Source: Manduca sexta (Eukaryota; Arthropoda; Insecta; Lepidoptera; Sphingidae). From it: DNA of 64,000 nt. Shown piece after piece: positions 44,901 through 57,065 of the stretch. The translations under genes were made by a program, and so were the position numbers. The stretch is from positions 2,044,600 to 2,108,599 of the forward strand of contig NC_051115.1 in the NCBI RefSeq assembly GCF_014839805.1, given 5' to 3'. Each line of letters begins with the position of its first letter. Position 1 is the first letter of the stretch. Below the pieces are notes generated by a model, which saw only the letters and a program-made list of their open reading frames with translations, searched no databases and was not told where the DNA came from.

Positions 44901-47900
44901 AGAAACAAAAACTACTCGACGGATTTTAACTTAACTTGGTACAATTATTTTTCATACTCCTGAGCTGGTTATAGTATACTTTTCATCACGCTACAATTAA
45001 TAGGAGCATAGCAGTGATGGAAAATGTTGGGAAAACGGGAGAAGTTACTCCATTTTTAAGCTTCCGTCATTTCGTGTGCAACCTTAATGGTTAAAAGTTC
45101 CTTCGATTTCACCAGGATCCCATCATCAGACCCTGACCGGACAATCGGACCACCTGCATACCACCATAAATTAAAAAAACATCCCGACAAATTGAGCACC
45201 TTCTCCATTTTTGAAACCCGAAATCCACGCGGGCGAAGCTGCGGGCGGAAGCTAGTATTATCTAAAAATACTTGGAGCATTAAATTCTAATGTTTTTGTA
45301 TCATACCTAAACACCCTCGCACACAGATGGCACGGCGCAGCACTCCCGCGACACTTGGCGGCGTGGTGGCGCGTGTGGCGCGGCGAGGGGCGCGCGCCGC
45401 AGCGCCGGCACAGCGCGCGCGTGGCGTGCAGCTGCGCGTGCGCACGCAGCACCGCCGGCGACGCGAACCGGAGCGTGCACGTCGCGCATTTATACTCGCC
45501 GTTAGACTATAATAAAAAAACTGCCCTTTATACTCTTTCTCTAGTGAAAACATAAATCAATGATGTTATATTTGCAGATTCTTTAAATTATAGATTTAGA
45601 ATAGTTCTTTTTTAGAGAACGACGCAATGTAAGCTATTAAAAGCATTATTATCCGGAATTATCGAGGGCAGCGTTAATACACTACGCTAATTTTCCTAAG
45701 ACATTAGATAATGTTTCATACCGCTCTATAATTAAATTGGCTACAAAGATTTTTAATATCATGAATATTAAAATTATTTAGTTTCATAAGTAAATTTGCT
45801 GAGGCGGCCTTAAGGGGGAGACGGGAGCTGGAGAGGTGATGGGTCGAACCTAGCAACCGCCTGGGCCTTGTGTTTATGGGAGCCCCGCGTATTGTTTTGG
45901 TTGACCTTTTTTTGTACTGTCTTACTGACGATAAAGTTAATACCGGAAAACTTATTTTGCTCCGCCCGGAACCATGTATAATTTTTTTTCTTTCCCCTAA
46001 GGCCACGCGCTGTTTAGGGCTGCTACTGTCTTTTCTTACTAATTATAGAAAACAAACAAAAAAACTTACTTCTTCATGCCTCATCATATGAGCCTGATAT
46101 GTATCTTTGAACAAAAACCCCAAAGCACAGTTGTAGCACTTGAACTCAGCATCCAAGTACTTCTTCTCCTTCCTTTTAGCTTCTAACTCCGCCTTCTGTT
46201 CCTCTAAAGAGAGTATTATCTTTTTGAATCCTGTCCGTTCCTTTTTTCTCTTTTTTTTCTTTTCCTCGCCAATCGTGTTATCATTTTGGTTATATACTTC
46301 ATTATTCACGTTGTCAGATTCAGTTCCATTTTCAAAATATTCGCAACTGTTCCCATAATCATCATATTCGTTATCGTTATATTTATTTTCGTTATCATAA
46401 CGAACGTGACAGCTATCTGTTTGACACATTACGTGTAATTCCGTTGTATTTCTTTCCAATTTGATATCACTGAAAATTTAATACATTTTATAGTTTAGGT
46501 TGGGTTTCTATAAAAATCTAATCAACCCATTGGTCAATCATTAGGCATTTATTTTAGATTAGTAAAATTGAAAATATATCAGCGCGTACACAGACAAGTA
46601 AACCTTATAGAAAACAATAGACAAGCACGAATTGAACTAGCGCGCTGGGGTCTCCATGCAAACGTTTTTGAAATGGCAAAATGGAATAATTTATATGAAC
46701 TTACCTATAAGTAAGTTTCCCATTTTCATTATCTGATAATTGGTTATTGTATTCCAAGTTACAACTTGGACATACATAATTGTTAGGAAGCTGAAAATTT
46801 AAATTATATCTGTAGTAATATCAAAATAATACAAAAACAATTCTATACTGATATTGTAAAGAGGAAAGGTGTACAAAACAATGGGGACTTCCAAAAATAA
46901 AAGTAATGCGAATAGATATGTATGTATAATGATTTCTTATGTTAACGCGAATGTTAGACATTGAAATTAAACTATTTTTCGGATTTTATCGCGGTTTTAA
47001 TATTTTATTTTTCTCCCGACGTTTCGAAGACTGCATCCTTCGTGGTCACGGGGGGACTGAGGTGTTGTTCATCCGCAAAGTCAAAGTTACAATTTCTACC
47101 TACGTTTTACAATTATAAAACTTACTAATTTTTTATGTCTTGGTGGTGATCGGACCACCAACAGCTAAAATAAAAATATATTAACCACGATAAAATCCGA
47201 AATATAGTATAACTTTAATACGTATGTACACTAAATGATTTATAAAAAAAATAAAAGAAATTGATGACATTATTTTACACTGACGATGATATGCATTTCA
47301 TTGCAGACAAAATTGCTGAAGCGCGTTTCGCATCGACAGAAGGTTTCTTGGTTTGTAGGGGTTTATCTCTGGAACTACTGAACCGATTTTGAAAATTCTT
47401 TCATTAGAAAGTTACATTACTCCTGAGAACTGTAGCATTTGTATCTCGTAAAAACTCTTTCAAGCGGCCGGAGCCGCGGGCAGAAGCTAATTTATAATAA
47501 GAGGCTTTGCTCGTGATTTTACACATATGCGATTGTTTGTAAAAATATATTTATTAGTTAAGTAGCGTAGTCAAGTGCGTCGCTAGCCGATGGCCGCGGG
47601 GAGGGGCGGTAGAGTGGAGCGGTCAAATTGATATGGAGTATGAGAAAAGTATGAATTATAGATAAAGTCGAGAGCACATGTTCTTCCCTCTCTCCCGCTT
47701 TAACAATAACATAGAGCAGAGCGTAATTGTGTGTACGGAATATTAGGAATCGAATTGGTGAATTAATTCGAGTTTCGACGTATGGGAATGATCAAGCAAG
47801 TAAAGTCAAAGACTTAGTACTTTGGTTGCTTTACATTTGGCAACATTTTTATAATCTCTTGGGGGGGGATGGGGGTTTAGTGTTTAATAATATCAGCCCT

Positions 47901-50233
47901 GTATTATATACTGTCCCACTGCACGGGCCTCCTCTACTACTGAGAGGGATTAGGCCTTAGTCCACCACGCTGCGGTGCGGGCACCGTTAAAACGAACGAT
48001 AAATTCACAAGGAATACACACATGATTTTTTAGAAAAGACAGAGGTGTGTGTTTGAACCTGCGGACATTCGTCTTCGCAGTTCGTTCCACACCTAACTAG
48101 GCTATCGATTATTAGTGTTTATTACCTGATTATTTTTCTCTAAATCGCTTAATGTTATTTCATCATACAGAATTTGACATTTGATGCACTTGTTTGCATT
48201 AATTATTGAGTTATCTTCACGGAAGGTTCTCGCACTTTCTGTGTAAGATATTACTTTTCCTTCATTGTCTATGATTAAGTTTGTATTATTTACTTCAAGT
48301 CCCTGTAAAAAGAAAGTTGTAGTAGCACAATAAATTGAAGTGATTGAACAGAGAATGCACCTGAGTTTCTTTTTATGTAGTATGTTTAGTTAGTTTAGTA
48401 TGTTTCTTTTTCTTATTTTGCTGCCATGGCGGAAATTTCGCTAGGAGGGACCTCTTTTCAATGTATTACATTTTGTTACTGCAGTATGCGAGATTGGGAA
48501 TACCTAATTGTTAGTGGATGTAGGTAATGTATTTTTATGTTATGTTTTTTAAGGCAGAGTAATTTCTTAACTGGTAGTAGAGTATCAACACAATATTATA
48601 AATAATTTATTTATGGGTAATAAATTTTGATTGACCAGACGAGCTTGCTGTTCACCTGATTATAAGCGATAGCAGCGCTCATCAACAGTAAAAACCCCAT
48701 CCAACACCTTGAATTACAAAATACTGTTTGGTATTCCACTGCGCTCACCATCCTGAGACATGAGATGTTAAGTCTTATGTTCAGTAGTTACATTTGCTAC
48801 CATGACCTTCGAAATAGAAAACAACAGTGACTTCACACTGCTGCTTGACAGAAATAGACATTGCCGTGTTACCTACCCAGAACTCTCACATATGAGAGAC
48901 CTACCACCAGTATTAGTTCACAATGGACATGATCTTATAATAACTTACTTCGGATCTATTAAACGGCAACACATTTCTCTGCCTCAAATCATCCAATTCT
49001 CTTTCTAGGCCTATCTCCTGGTACTCTTTAGACTCCTGCAGGAAACTGGTGTTGGAGTCCACAGAGAACACCGAGGGTTGGGTGTATTGAAAGAATTGTA
49101 AATTTTTGTGATGGGATGTCTGGAATCAGATATGAGATTGAGCAGGTCATACACATGTTATTTATTTATTTAATTACAGAGAAACAAAACATTATGATCA
49201 ACTTTATTAACAATTTTATAAAATACTAACTTTTGCTTGCGGCTTCGCCCGCATGAAAGAGTTTCCCGGTATATTTTTTTTCTGACTTACTTGATATGTA
49301 TCGTTATATTATGACCAAATTACACAAAATCATTATAAATTGTAGCCTGTGTGTTATTCTGATGTATAACCAATAACACTGTAAAGTTTCATCCAAATCC
49401 GTTCACTAGTTGTTTCATGAAAGAGGAACAAACATACATCCATCCTCACAAACTTTTGCATTTATAATATTAGTACTATATAAACTTAGACGTGCAGAAC
49501 ATGCTAACATGCAAGTATAGAATAAAAAACATATATGGTGAAATTTTAACAGTGTAAGACAAGTTGTGTACTATTTATTAGTGGTGTTTAGTTTTTATAA
49601 TTTCATTAATGATCCACTCCTATTGATAATAGAGTGATGTTATATAGCCTATAGCCTTCCTTGATAAATGGGCTATTCAACACTAAAAAAAAAATTCTAT
49701 TCGACCCAGTAGTTTCCGAGATTAGTGCTTACAAACAGACAAACTCTCCAGCTTTATATAATACCATAGATTGTATGCTGGAAATGTAAATTTGTGAAGT
49801 CAATAACATTACCTTCTCATTTATAATAACACAGCTTTCTTGTACTTGTCGCGTGAATAATTCTATTTTTTTTAACATGCCATGGCATAGGTAGCAGACC
49901 ACTGAGTTTTGAAAATCAATCTGTAGTAATAAAATATATTTGAAAAAGTATTTAAATTTACTGTAAATAACTTCAAATTCACCTTAAAATTGTGTTATTA
50001 TGGTACTGTAATCCTTTTTAACTTATTAATAAGTGAGAAACAATGTTTTTTACCTTTATTTCGCTTTGTAACTGTAGGAAACTTGCATGTTTACAAGTAA
50101 ATAAATGGATTAATGGCACATTTTGCACTAGACAACAAACACAGACAGTTTGGCTAGATATTATGCGTGCAGGTTCGTGTTCAGCATTATATTCTTGTAG
50201 AGTTTGTGCCATTTTTAAGCCATTATTTACCAT
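41979..50233 (-). CDS. ZAD-C2H2 zinc-finger transcription factor, 11 exons, about 653 residues
   Basis: Minus-strand exons 50233-50054, 49920-49813, 49119-48949, 48302-48126, 46790-46705, 46469-46070, 45506-45307, 43854-43729, 43200-43006, 42632-42419 and 42083-41979 join in phase at GT-AG borders. The N-terminus is a zinc-finger-associated domain (ZAD) with Cys31, Cys34, Cys69 and Cys72, an insect dimerisation module. A middle region without known fold and a Lys/Glu-rich stretch ([13 protein letters not shown]) follow. About eight good C2H2 fingers follow, from CYNCALGF to the last, [19 protein letters not shown], which ends in Cys. A further weak finger lies at [16 protein letters not shown]. 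Several splice junctions fall inside fingers and restore the spacing exactly, which confirms the model. The product should be a nuclear DNA-binding protein; its targets are unknown. ATG 50233 is the first in frame; Met8 (50212) is an alternative. Confidence 0.9.
42218..42390. repeat. Tandem repeat, unit about 35 bases, about five units
   Basis: Units of the form 'acaccaacacgtgactaatt' plus 'tgagtaactttt', in the last intron of the zinc-finger gene. Confidence 0.82.
42690..42871 (+). repeat. Repeat family C, 5' truncated
   Basis: It lies close to the zinc-finger exon at 42632 and ends 'ctcacatatgagagacc'. Confidence 0.78.
43265..43460 (-). repeat. Repeat family D
   Basis: It contains 'tggagtggggtctaatgtcg', 'ggatatacacaggctgatcc' and 'atatcctaccaccag'. 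Confidence 0.82.
44276..45254 (+). mobile_element. Helitron-like DNA (one or two elements)
   Basis: It starts TCTATATATATAAAAATGAA at 44276 and ends 'gcggaagctag' followed by T at 45254. A second typical start, 'aataaatctgtagagaggtc', near 44770 suggests two adjacent or nested copies. Confidence 0.65.
45799..46032. mobile_element. hAT-like MITE, copy 2
   Basis: Related to 9562-9749, with left end 'gctgaggcggcc' and right end 'gggctgctactg'. It lies in an intron of the zinc-finger gene. Confidence 0.62.
46925..47110. repeat. Interspersed repeat with 'gacgtttcgaa' block, copy 2
   Basis: It shares blocks with 9080-9290, including 'cgacgtttcgaagactgca' and 'cacggggggactgagg'. Confidence 0.62.
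47325..47490 (+). repeat. Helitron-like fragment
   Basis: It contains 'tctggaactactgaaccgat' and ends 'gccgcgggcagaagctaatt', a decayed CTAG end. Confidence 0.5.
47540..47870 (-). repeat. Dispersed repeat F, copy 1
   Basis: Inverted counterpart of 53740-54060. Shared blocks are 'tatggagtatgagaaaagta', 'gagcacatgttcttcc' and 'caaagacttagtacttt'. Confidence 0.7.
47884..48111 (-). mobile_element. SINE family A
   Basis: In an intron of the zinc-finger gene. It starts 'aataatatcagccctgtatt' and ends near 'aactaggctatcgatt', 15 bases below the exon ending at 48126. Confidence 0.82.
48630..48910 (+). repeat. Repeat family C
   Basis: It ends 'acatatgagagacctaccac' about 40 bases from the exon border at 48949. 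An open frame of 68 codons across it is not a gene. Confidence 0.82.
49235..49465 (-). repeat. Helitron-like fragment
   Basis: It contains 'ttgcttgcggcttcgcccgc' and 'ttcatccaaatccgttcact', the reverse of the usual order. Confidence 0.55.
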
Positions 50234-50239
50234 TTATTG

Positions 50240-52040
50240 CGTAAAAAAAACATTTTAATAACTGTCAGATTACAGTCGTCAATTGTTTTTTTTTAATATT
50301 ATACATCTATGAAGCAAAAGAACATTAATTAAACCAGCTAAAACAAAATGAGATTCCATTCCGCGATATATGTGAATTACATTTGTTTAATTTTCAGGTT
50401 TAATGCAATTGATGGATTTAACTTTTTTATTACGAAACAAAATTTTCTTTGAACTTTGATATTCATATGGAATATCATATACTTTTATAAAAACAACATA
50501 TAATTAAAAAATAAAAATATAACAACCGATTTATTTTTATTGAATCACATTATAATAAAAATATAGATTTTTTAAGTTTGTACGCAATTACATTTTTAAA
50601 TATTATAACATTTTGTTGTCTTTTTCGATATCACGCGGATTAGCATAAATTATTAATTCATTGTCTCTGGAATGCGTTTCTGTAGTGTTTGCCTTAATTT
50701 ATTTACCAATTAGTCGATTGTTACTATAATTGATTACTTCGTTTAAAGAATCAGTAGGATTTTGGATTTATGGGTTGTTATGCATTAATTTAATCTACTG
50801 TTTTTATAAAAGTAATGTTTAAGCATTTCTATGTTCTTGGAACTAGTCTTTATCTAGATTTACTTAACTAATATTTTTGACCTAAATAAAACCGCATGGT
50901 AAACTATTTCAATTATCGACTACATTCAACTCTATCATTTAACGCACATCCCTACAAGTTCACGTCAGAATCGGAGAAAAAGGGATAAATTTTGTGCCTT
51001 CAAGCATTCGTAAATTTCATTAGGAAATATTGTTTCAAGATTGACAAACTGGATGCTGTAATTGGAGCAATAAACTGTGTACCGTTTTTATTACTTTTGC
51101 ACGTGAAACGCGCGCGTGGTTGTGATTTTTTTCATGTTAAAGCTAACTATTTTGTGTTCCGCAGAAGGAATTGGCACTAATTGGATGTTTTTAGAGTGGT
51201 AACTTGTGTATGAAAACAGGCCAGTTTGGTTCCATTAAAATGTGCGTCGGCGGTAAAGAAGAGAAATTTAGGAAGAAAAAACTCTGACTATTGGCTTTGC
51301 GTTCTGTAAGTACATTTTTTTTATGTTAAAAAGTTTGTTTACAATATATCTGCATTATGGTTATTTTTTTATCGGCGTAATGTATCGAAACGAAATCTAT
51401 TTATGTGTTTCGTATCTCGTGAGATTATTATCACATTTGATAAGGAATCAATACGTGACAAAGAATAAAAAAAAAACTCTTAGTAAATAAAACATACCTT
51501 AGGCTGTATAATTAAAAACCTTGAAAAAAATATTTAAAAATATTTTTTTCATAATTTCTGGCGGATGCGCAAACCGCGCCTTGATAGAAGGAGAAAAAAA
51601 AATACTTTATATGAAACAGTTGCAATGAAAATAACTAAATCAATTATTTTTGAAAAACATCTCCAATTGTAAAATAAATAAATCTGATATTCTTAATTTT
51701 CAAAATAAAAAGAAATATAATTGTTTTTAATAAATCCAAAGGAAAACATGAAACTATGAAATCATTCACTAATAAAAGCTTTTATTTTCATGTAAATAAT
51801 ATTCATAGATATTATACAAATTTATGGTGAATTATCATATTTTTTTTTGTCTATATGAAAAATTATTTCGACGGATCCTTTGATACTAGTACAAGTGCAA
51901 AAACACAACTTTACAGGAAAGCGATTTAAATATTCTAAACTTTTAAATTTTCTTATAGTTCAACAGAAATCTTTGAAAATTTTGAAGTACTATGGTATAA
52001 CATTTCAAAGATCCGTTGAACTATGACAAATTTACCAAGT
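50240..52040. other. Zinc-finger gene promoter region and AT-rich spacer
   Basis: The promoter must lie in the first few hundred bases, but no clear motif was seen. A short stretch near 51240-51305 ending 'ttctgtaagtac' could be an untranslated first exon, but nothing supports it further. Confidence 0.35.
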
Positions 52041-52045
52041 TTATA

Positions 52046-52355
52046 ATATCAGCCTTGTATTATATACTGTCCCACTCTTGGGCACGGGCCTCCTCTACTA
52101 CTAAGGGATTAGGCCTTAGTCCACCACGCTGGCATAGTGCGGATTGGTAGACTTCACACACCCTCGAAAGTTCCTATAGAGAATTTCTCAGATGTGCAGG
52201 TTTCCTCACAATGTTTTCCTTCAGCATTAAAGCAAGTGATAATTCACAAATAATACACACATAATAATTATAACAGTCAGAGGTGTGTGCCCTTGGGATT
52301 TGGACCTGCGGACATTGGTCTCGGCAGTCCGTTCCACAACCAACTAGGCTACTGT
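52046..52355 (-). mobile_element. SINE family A, near full length
   Basis: It runs from 'ataatatcagccttgtatta' to 'cgttccacaaccaactaggc'. Confidence 0.83.
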
Positions 52356-52649
52356 TGCTATTACAAAGTTTAGAATGTTTAAATCGCTCTCCTGTAAAGC
52401 TATGTTGTTGCACATGTATACATAGGACCTGTCAATTTATATAAAACATTACTAATCTTAAACTATGTATTAAAGATGTGGCTTGTATGATCTGTTCTTT
52501 CTGTCAAACATTAAATTCTCATTTATAATTTGTTGTATTTACTTAGTGCGTGTAAAACAGACATGTATTTAGGAGTTATTCATGTGTGCATTTATAAAAC
52601 ATAATCATATAGTATGTATGCATGTTCTATGTAGAAGTTACATTGAAAG

Positions 52650-52895
52650 TGACTGCCTAGGTGGCATAGTTGTACTACATGCATGGTATGGAAACGCTCT
52701 GAGAGGCTCGAATTCTATAACGGGCAAAGTTATACTTAGGTTTCACTGTTCAGTATCAGCCTGGAATCTGGAATTTGAGCTCGATATGGCGATAGGCTTG
52801 CCTGATCACATCATGGGACGGAACACACCTGGTGGGAAGGGGGTGCCTTGGTCGCGTCTCTGCATACCCTTTCGGGGATAAATGCGTGATGTGTG
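52650..52895 (+). mobile_element. SINE family B, sense copy
   Basis: It starts 'gactgcctaggtggcatagt' and ends 'ctttcggggataaatgcgtg'. The tRNA-like head includes 'gaggctcgaattctat' in place of the B box. Confidence 0.78.
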
Positions 52896-52994
52896 TGCGT
52901 AAAAGTGACAGATTTTTTTGGCTGCAATAAGCATTGGTCCTTTATATATGATCTAATCTTTCCAAGTTTTTTTTATATGTGCAAAGCAAAGTGA

Positions 52995-53205
52995 TATCCC
53001 ACTGCACCTGATGGTAAGTGGAGTGGGGTCCAATAGAATGTCGACTGACGAGAGATGATTACCCCTTTGGCAGTCAACACAATTATGCCTCTTGGAACTG
53101 GTTATACACACGCTGATCCTAGAACGTTACACTTACGTGGGCCACTATGGTGGGTTTTAACACCTTGTGTATGGCGGTTGGGCGGAAATAAAATATATTT
53201 TACCA
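52995..53205 (-). repeat. Repeat family D
   Basis: It contains 'cacctgatggtaagtggagt', 'cgactgacgagagatga' and 'cacttacgtgggccactatg'. Confidence 0.8.
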
Positions 53206-53269
53206 GGAGAAAAAAACTGTTACCTTATGGGATAAGTAAAAGCTTGTCACCATGCTGAACACAAATATT

Positions 53270-53490
53270 TTTATATTGCCAAGCAGCAGTGTGTAGTCAC
53301 TGTTATGTTCCAGTTTAAAGGACTTTGTAGCCAGTGTAACTACTGGATATAAGACTTAACATCTCATGTCTCAGATGAGCGCAGTGGAATACCAAACAAT
53401 ACTTTGTAATTCAAGGTGTTGGTGTTTGTACTGTTTATGGGTAGTATCGCTTACCATCAGGCGAACGGCAAGCTCGTCTCGTCATTCAAA
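53270..53490 (-). repeat. Repeat family C
   Basis: It contains 'gccagtgtaactactggata', 'tcatgtctcag' and 'cgaacggcaagctcgtctcg'. Confidence 0.8.
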
Positions 53491-53739
53491 GAAATGAAAA
53501 AATTTAATGAGGTGGTCAGCAACCCCCTAATGCACTTCCAAGTACGTAGCCACCGATCCATTTATATAGTCTTTCGCAACAAGTTCGCTGCACGACTTTC
53601 AATAATAAGATTGATAGTAATTGAATTACCTTACGTGCTGTAGGTGCAAAGTATTATATCATACATCTATTTATACGTCTCGGTATGTACTCAGGCTTGT
53701 TTGTGGGGTGAATAATTAATAAAAATTTAGACATGTTGT

Positions 53740-54060
53740 GGCTAGGGACGGGCAGCTATCCCTTCCTAGTGATTCTAAAAAGTTGAGAAATGTAAAGCAA
53801 CCGAAGTCCTAAGTCTTTGACTTGCTTGATCGATCATTCTCGTACTTCGAAACTTGAATGAATTCACCAATTCCATTCCTAATATTCCGTACGCTCAATT
53901 ATGCTCTGCTCTTGATTGTTAAAGCGGGAGAAAGGGAGTGGGGAAGGAACATGTGCTCTCGACTTTACCTACAATTCATACTTTTCTCATTCTCCATATC
54001 AACTTGCCCCCCTGGACCATCGGCTGGCGACGCTCTTGCGTTATGGTCTAACAAATTAAA
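53740..54060 (+). repeat. Dispersed repeat F, copy 2
   Basis: Inverted relative to 47540-47870, with 'caagtctttgacttgctt'-type and 'catgtgctctcgactttacc' blocks. Confidence 0.7.
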
Positions 54061-54112
54061 TGATTTTTTTTCCGTGCGCTGCGTAAAATAGTCCACTGGT
54101 TGCTTCTCTGTC

Positions 54113-54301
54113 TATCTATATCTATAAATATTATAAAACAAATTTCCCTTTTCTGTCTGTATGTTATTGATTATCTCAAAATTTACTGAACGGATTTTTA
54201 TGAAATTTGTAATGGAGATAGTTTAAGACCCTGGGAAGGTCATAAGGCAACCTTCTATTCCGGAAAACTCCATCGCGGGCGAAGCCGCGAGTAATAGCTA
54301 G
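54113..54301 (+). mobile_element. Helitron-like element, short
   Basis: It starts near TCTATATCTATAAATATTAT and ends 'gcgagtaatagctag' followed by TT. Confidence 0.72.
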
Positions 54302-54527
54302 TTTAGAGATAAAAGGCGTGAATGTAAAAACAAAACTTACCTGTCAACTGTGATCTAACTTTGTTCTAAGAGTTCATCAAAGAAACAATTTTACGATGCT
54401 ATAAAACATGTTGATAACAAACATGATCAAAACAATGAACGGAGTGAGGTGTGTTAAAGAGCAAGCAAATAGAACAGGGGGTTTTAAAAGAAAATCTGAT
54501 AAATACGAGTCAAGTTTCTATGAGGGT

Positions 54528-54826
54528 TCCGTATCATCACTACATAGTATAAAACAAAGACGCTTTCTCTGTCCCTACGTGTGCTTAAATCTTTAAAACT
54601 ACGCAACGGATTTTGATGCGGTCTTCTTTAATAGATAGAGTGATTCAAGAGGAAGGTTTATATGTATAATAACATCCATTAAATAGTGGAGAAATACTGT
54701 TATTTTGTTATGTTATACCTGTGCGAAGTCAGAGCGGGCCGCTATGTTTTTATATACAACGTTCACAGTTTTTCTATAGTGTATTTAATATCAGCATTGC
54801 ACCCGTGCGAAGCCGGGGCGGTCGCT
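54528..54826 (+). mobile_element. Helitron-like element, plus copy
   Basis: It starts TCATCACTACATAGTATAAA and ends GGTCGCTAG followed by T. Same family as 39490-39785. Confidence 0.72.
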
Positions 54827-54926
54827 AGTCTATTATATAAAGCTAGTGTTTGTTTGTTTGAACGCGCTAATCTCAGGAACTATTGGGTTGAAAAATTCTT
54901 TTAGTGTTGGATAGCCCACTTATCAC

Positions 54927-55185
54927 ACACATGCATCACGCATTTATCCCCGAAGGGGTATGCAGAGGCGCAACTAGGAAACCCACTATTCGCTAAGTGT
55001 GTTCCGTCCTATAATGTAATAGGGGGCGAGCCTATCGCCATATCGGGCACAAATTCCAGTCTCTAGGCTGATACTGAGCAGAAAAACCGAAATATCACTT
55101 TGCCCAACCCGGAATTCGAACCCAGGACCTCAGACCGCTGCCGTACCGCGCATGCAGTACAACTACGCCACCGAAGCAGTCACAG
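54927..55185 (-). mobile_element. SINE family B, full length
   Basis: It starts 'cacacatgcatcacgcattt' and ends 'actacgccaccgaagcagtc'. A clear reverse B box (GGGTTCGAATTCC) lies near 55120. Confidence 0.85.
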
Positions 55186-55194
55186 TCATCCCAT

Positions 55195-55562
55195 TTATCG
55201 AAGAACGATATAGGCTATATAACATCACGCTATGACTAATAGGAGCGGAGCATCAATAAAAAATGATGCAAAATTAGGGATAATTTATTCCTTTTGAGAG
55301 CTTACGCTGCGTGCGATGCGTAAACTGTCAAAATTATGCATGCATGACGGAATTGTTCTTCTTTAAAGGTCCAAAAAAAATTATTATGAAACAAAGTCCC
55401 TCGCTGCATGTGTCTGTGTAAACGCGTTAAACTCAAAATCTACCCAACGGATTTTAATGAAATTTGGTATGGAGATAGTTTGAGACCCTGGGAAGGACAT
55501 GGGCTACTTTCTATACCGCAAAAACGTTGTTACGCGGCCGGAGCTGCGAGCAAAAGCTAGTT
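55195..55562 (+). mobile_element. Helitron-like element
   Basis: It contains 'actaataggagcggagcatc' and 'acgcggccggagctgcgagc' and ends 'aaaagctag' followed by TT. Confidence 0.68.
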
Positions 55563-56060
55563 ATGAATAAGAGTAAGAAGTAAGTTTCATGCGTGCAATC
55601 AATCCACTCGGGATACAGTATATCCGGTGGCAACCCACGTGATATTAAAATTGCCATAATTATACGAGTCCCAACACTTTAAAGTGATGATGTGTCTAGG
55701 AATTTATTAAGTGATTACTCATTGTGTTCAGACGTTGCTTTGATACTCGCCCCGGGGCCAATTCCCATGTTACAAGATATTTTGTCAGTTCGTAACAAAC
55801 ACGTGGCGCGCTCCATCGCGTTTATATTAATTGAAATTGCCATACCAAACCCTTCAAACGGATGGCGAACCTTTAATGGTTAACGTGCCATGATTAATAA
55901 AAAAAAAAGACTTGTAATGTTTCATCCAATGCCGGTTTACCTATCCGAGTGCCCCTTTTTACATCCGGTTCCAATAGGCTGGCATAATAGGGATTATTTC
56001 TTTTATAACTTTCATAAAATATGTATGTCGTATAAATTCTAAAACAGAAGAAATCATCGA
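55563..56060. other. Spacer, no gene seen
   Basis: No supportable coding stretch. Confidence 0.4.
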
Positions 56061-56061
56061 A

Positions 56062-56335
56062 ATCGGATGAAAAATCTACAAGTTATAAGCCATTGAAATT
56101 TGGTAGGAGAGGTGAGCGTCAAGACACAGAAAAGGGACGAAATTCTTGCATGTGACGTCAGCGGGCATTACGCTGCGTGCGAAAGAAAGAGATGGAACGT
56201 TTTCCCCACTCCATGCCCACTCCTGCACGTAGCAATATTTGAGATTTGAATTACTACCTAATTTCTTATAGTATTTGAATTCTGTTTTCACAGAAGGATT
56301 CCTTTTTTCTACTAATTGCTGTTACATGTTAAAAA
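56062..56335 (-). mobile_element. MITE family 1, copy 4, truncated
   Basis: The body blocks 'tgtgacgtcagcgggcatta' and 'gcgtgcgaaagaaagagatg' are present; the terminal repeats are lost. Confidence 0.75.
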
Positions 56336-56367
56336 ATGCAATAAATCCAACATAATCAAATACCTTT

Positions 56368-56462
56368 TTGTGTCGTCTGTCGAGGGGTAATCATCTCTCG
56401 TCAGTCGACATTCTACTGGACTTCACTCCACTTACCATCAGGGGCAGTGGAGTCACTGCCGT
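56368..56462 (+). repeat. Repeat family D, fragment
   Basis: It contains 'gaggggtaatcatctctcgt' and 'ccacttaccatcaggggcag'. Confidence 0.75.
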
Positions 56463-56639
56463 GCCCGAACAAAAAATGTGGCAACTCATTTTTATGTATA
56501 TAGATTCAATTAATAATATTTCCAATAATTACATTTTAATATATATTTTAAAATATTAGTGTAGATCTCATCTTATTGTCGATGTGTTTATTGACACAGA
56601 GGTGCAATCATTAGGGCACTTACTGTATATCCTTTTTCG

Positions 56640-57065
56640 CGGGGAAAGAACGCTATATTGCTATCAGCACTTAGAGGGTGAGTGGAACGGTTGTGTTCGT
56701 TTCGCCGGTCTTACGGCCCAATGACACTCGGGAGTATAGCATCAGAGCGAGTAATAGACCGAGTCCCTAAACCCACCACACCGGTATACCAACCAAAACC
56801 CGCAGTGGTCTTCTTCAGCGCTTGTTAGCGAGTCCCTACGCGTTACCGCATTGCGTCACCTCTGTAATTGAAGGGGCTAAGATGCCCCTATACGCTTAAA
56901 GATGCCTTTCGCGTCTTCGATATTGGTAAACTGAATACCCGCATTGTCGTCCATCTCAGAGTTGCTGTAGTCAAGCGAGCAGTCACTGCTTGCCTTTCAA
57001 CTCAAAGCCCCAGTTAGTCGCCTCTTACAAGCAGGGGATATCGTGGCGGAATTTTCTAGATGCCT
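56640..57065. repeat. LINE-like 3' fragment
   Basis: It contains 'cgcctcttacaagcagggga' near 57012, also seen at 4629-4655 ('cgccttacaacaggcagggg'). Part of it ('ccaaaacccgcagtgg') recurs in inverted form at 60715-60745. Confidence 0.55.

Noticed and set aside
45307..45553. Several overlapping open frames on both strands (45287-45555)
   Set aside because: They arise from the GC-rich composition of one zinc-finger exon; only the minus-strand frame matches C2H2 spacing and splice phase.
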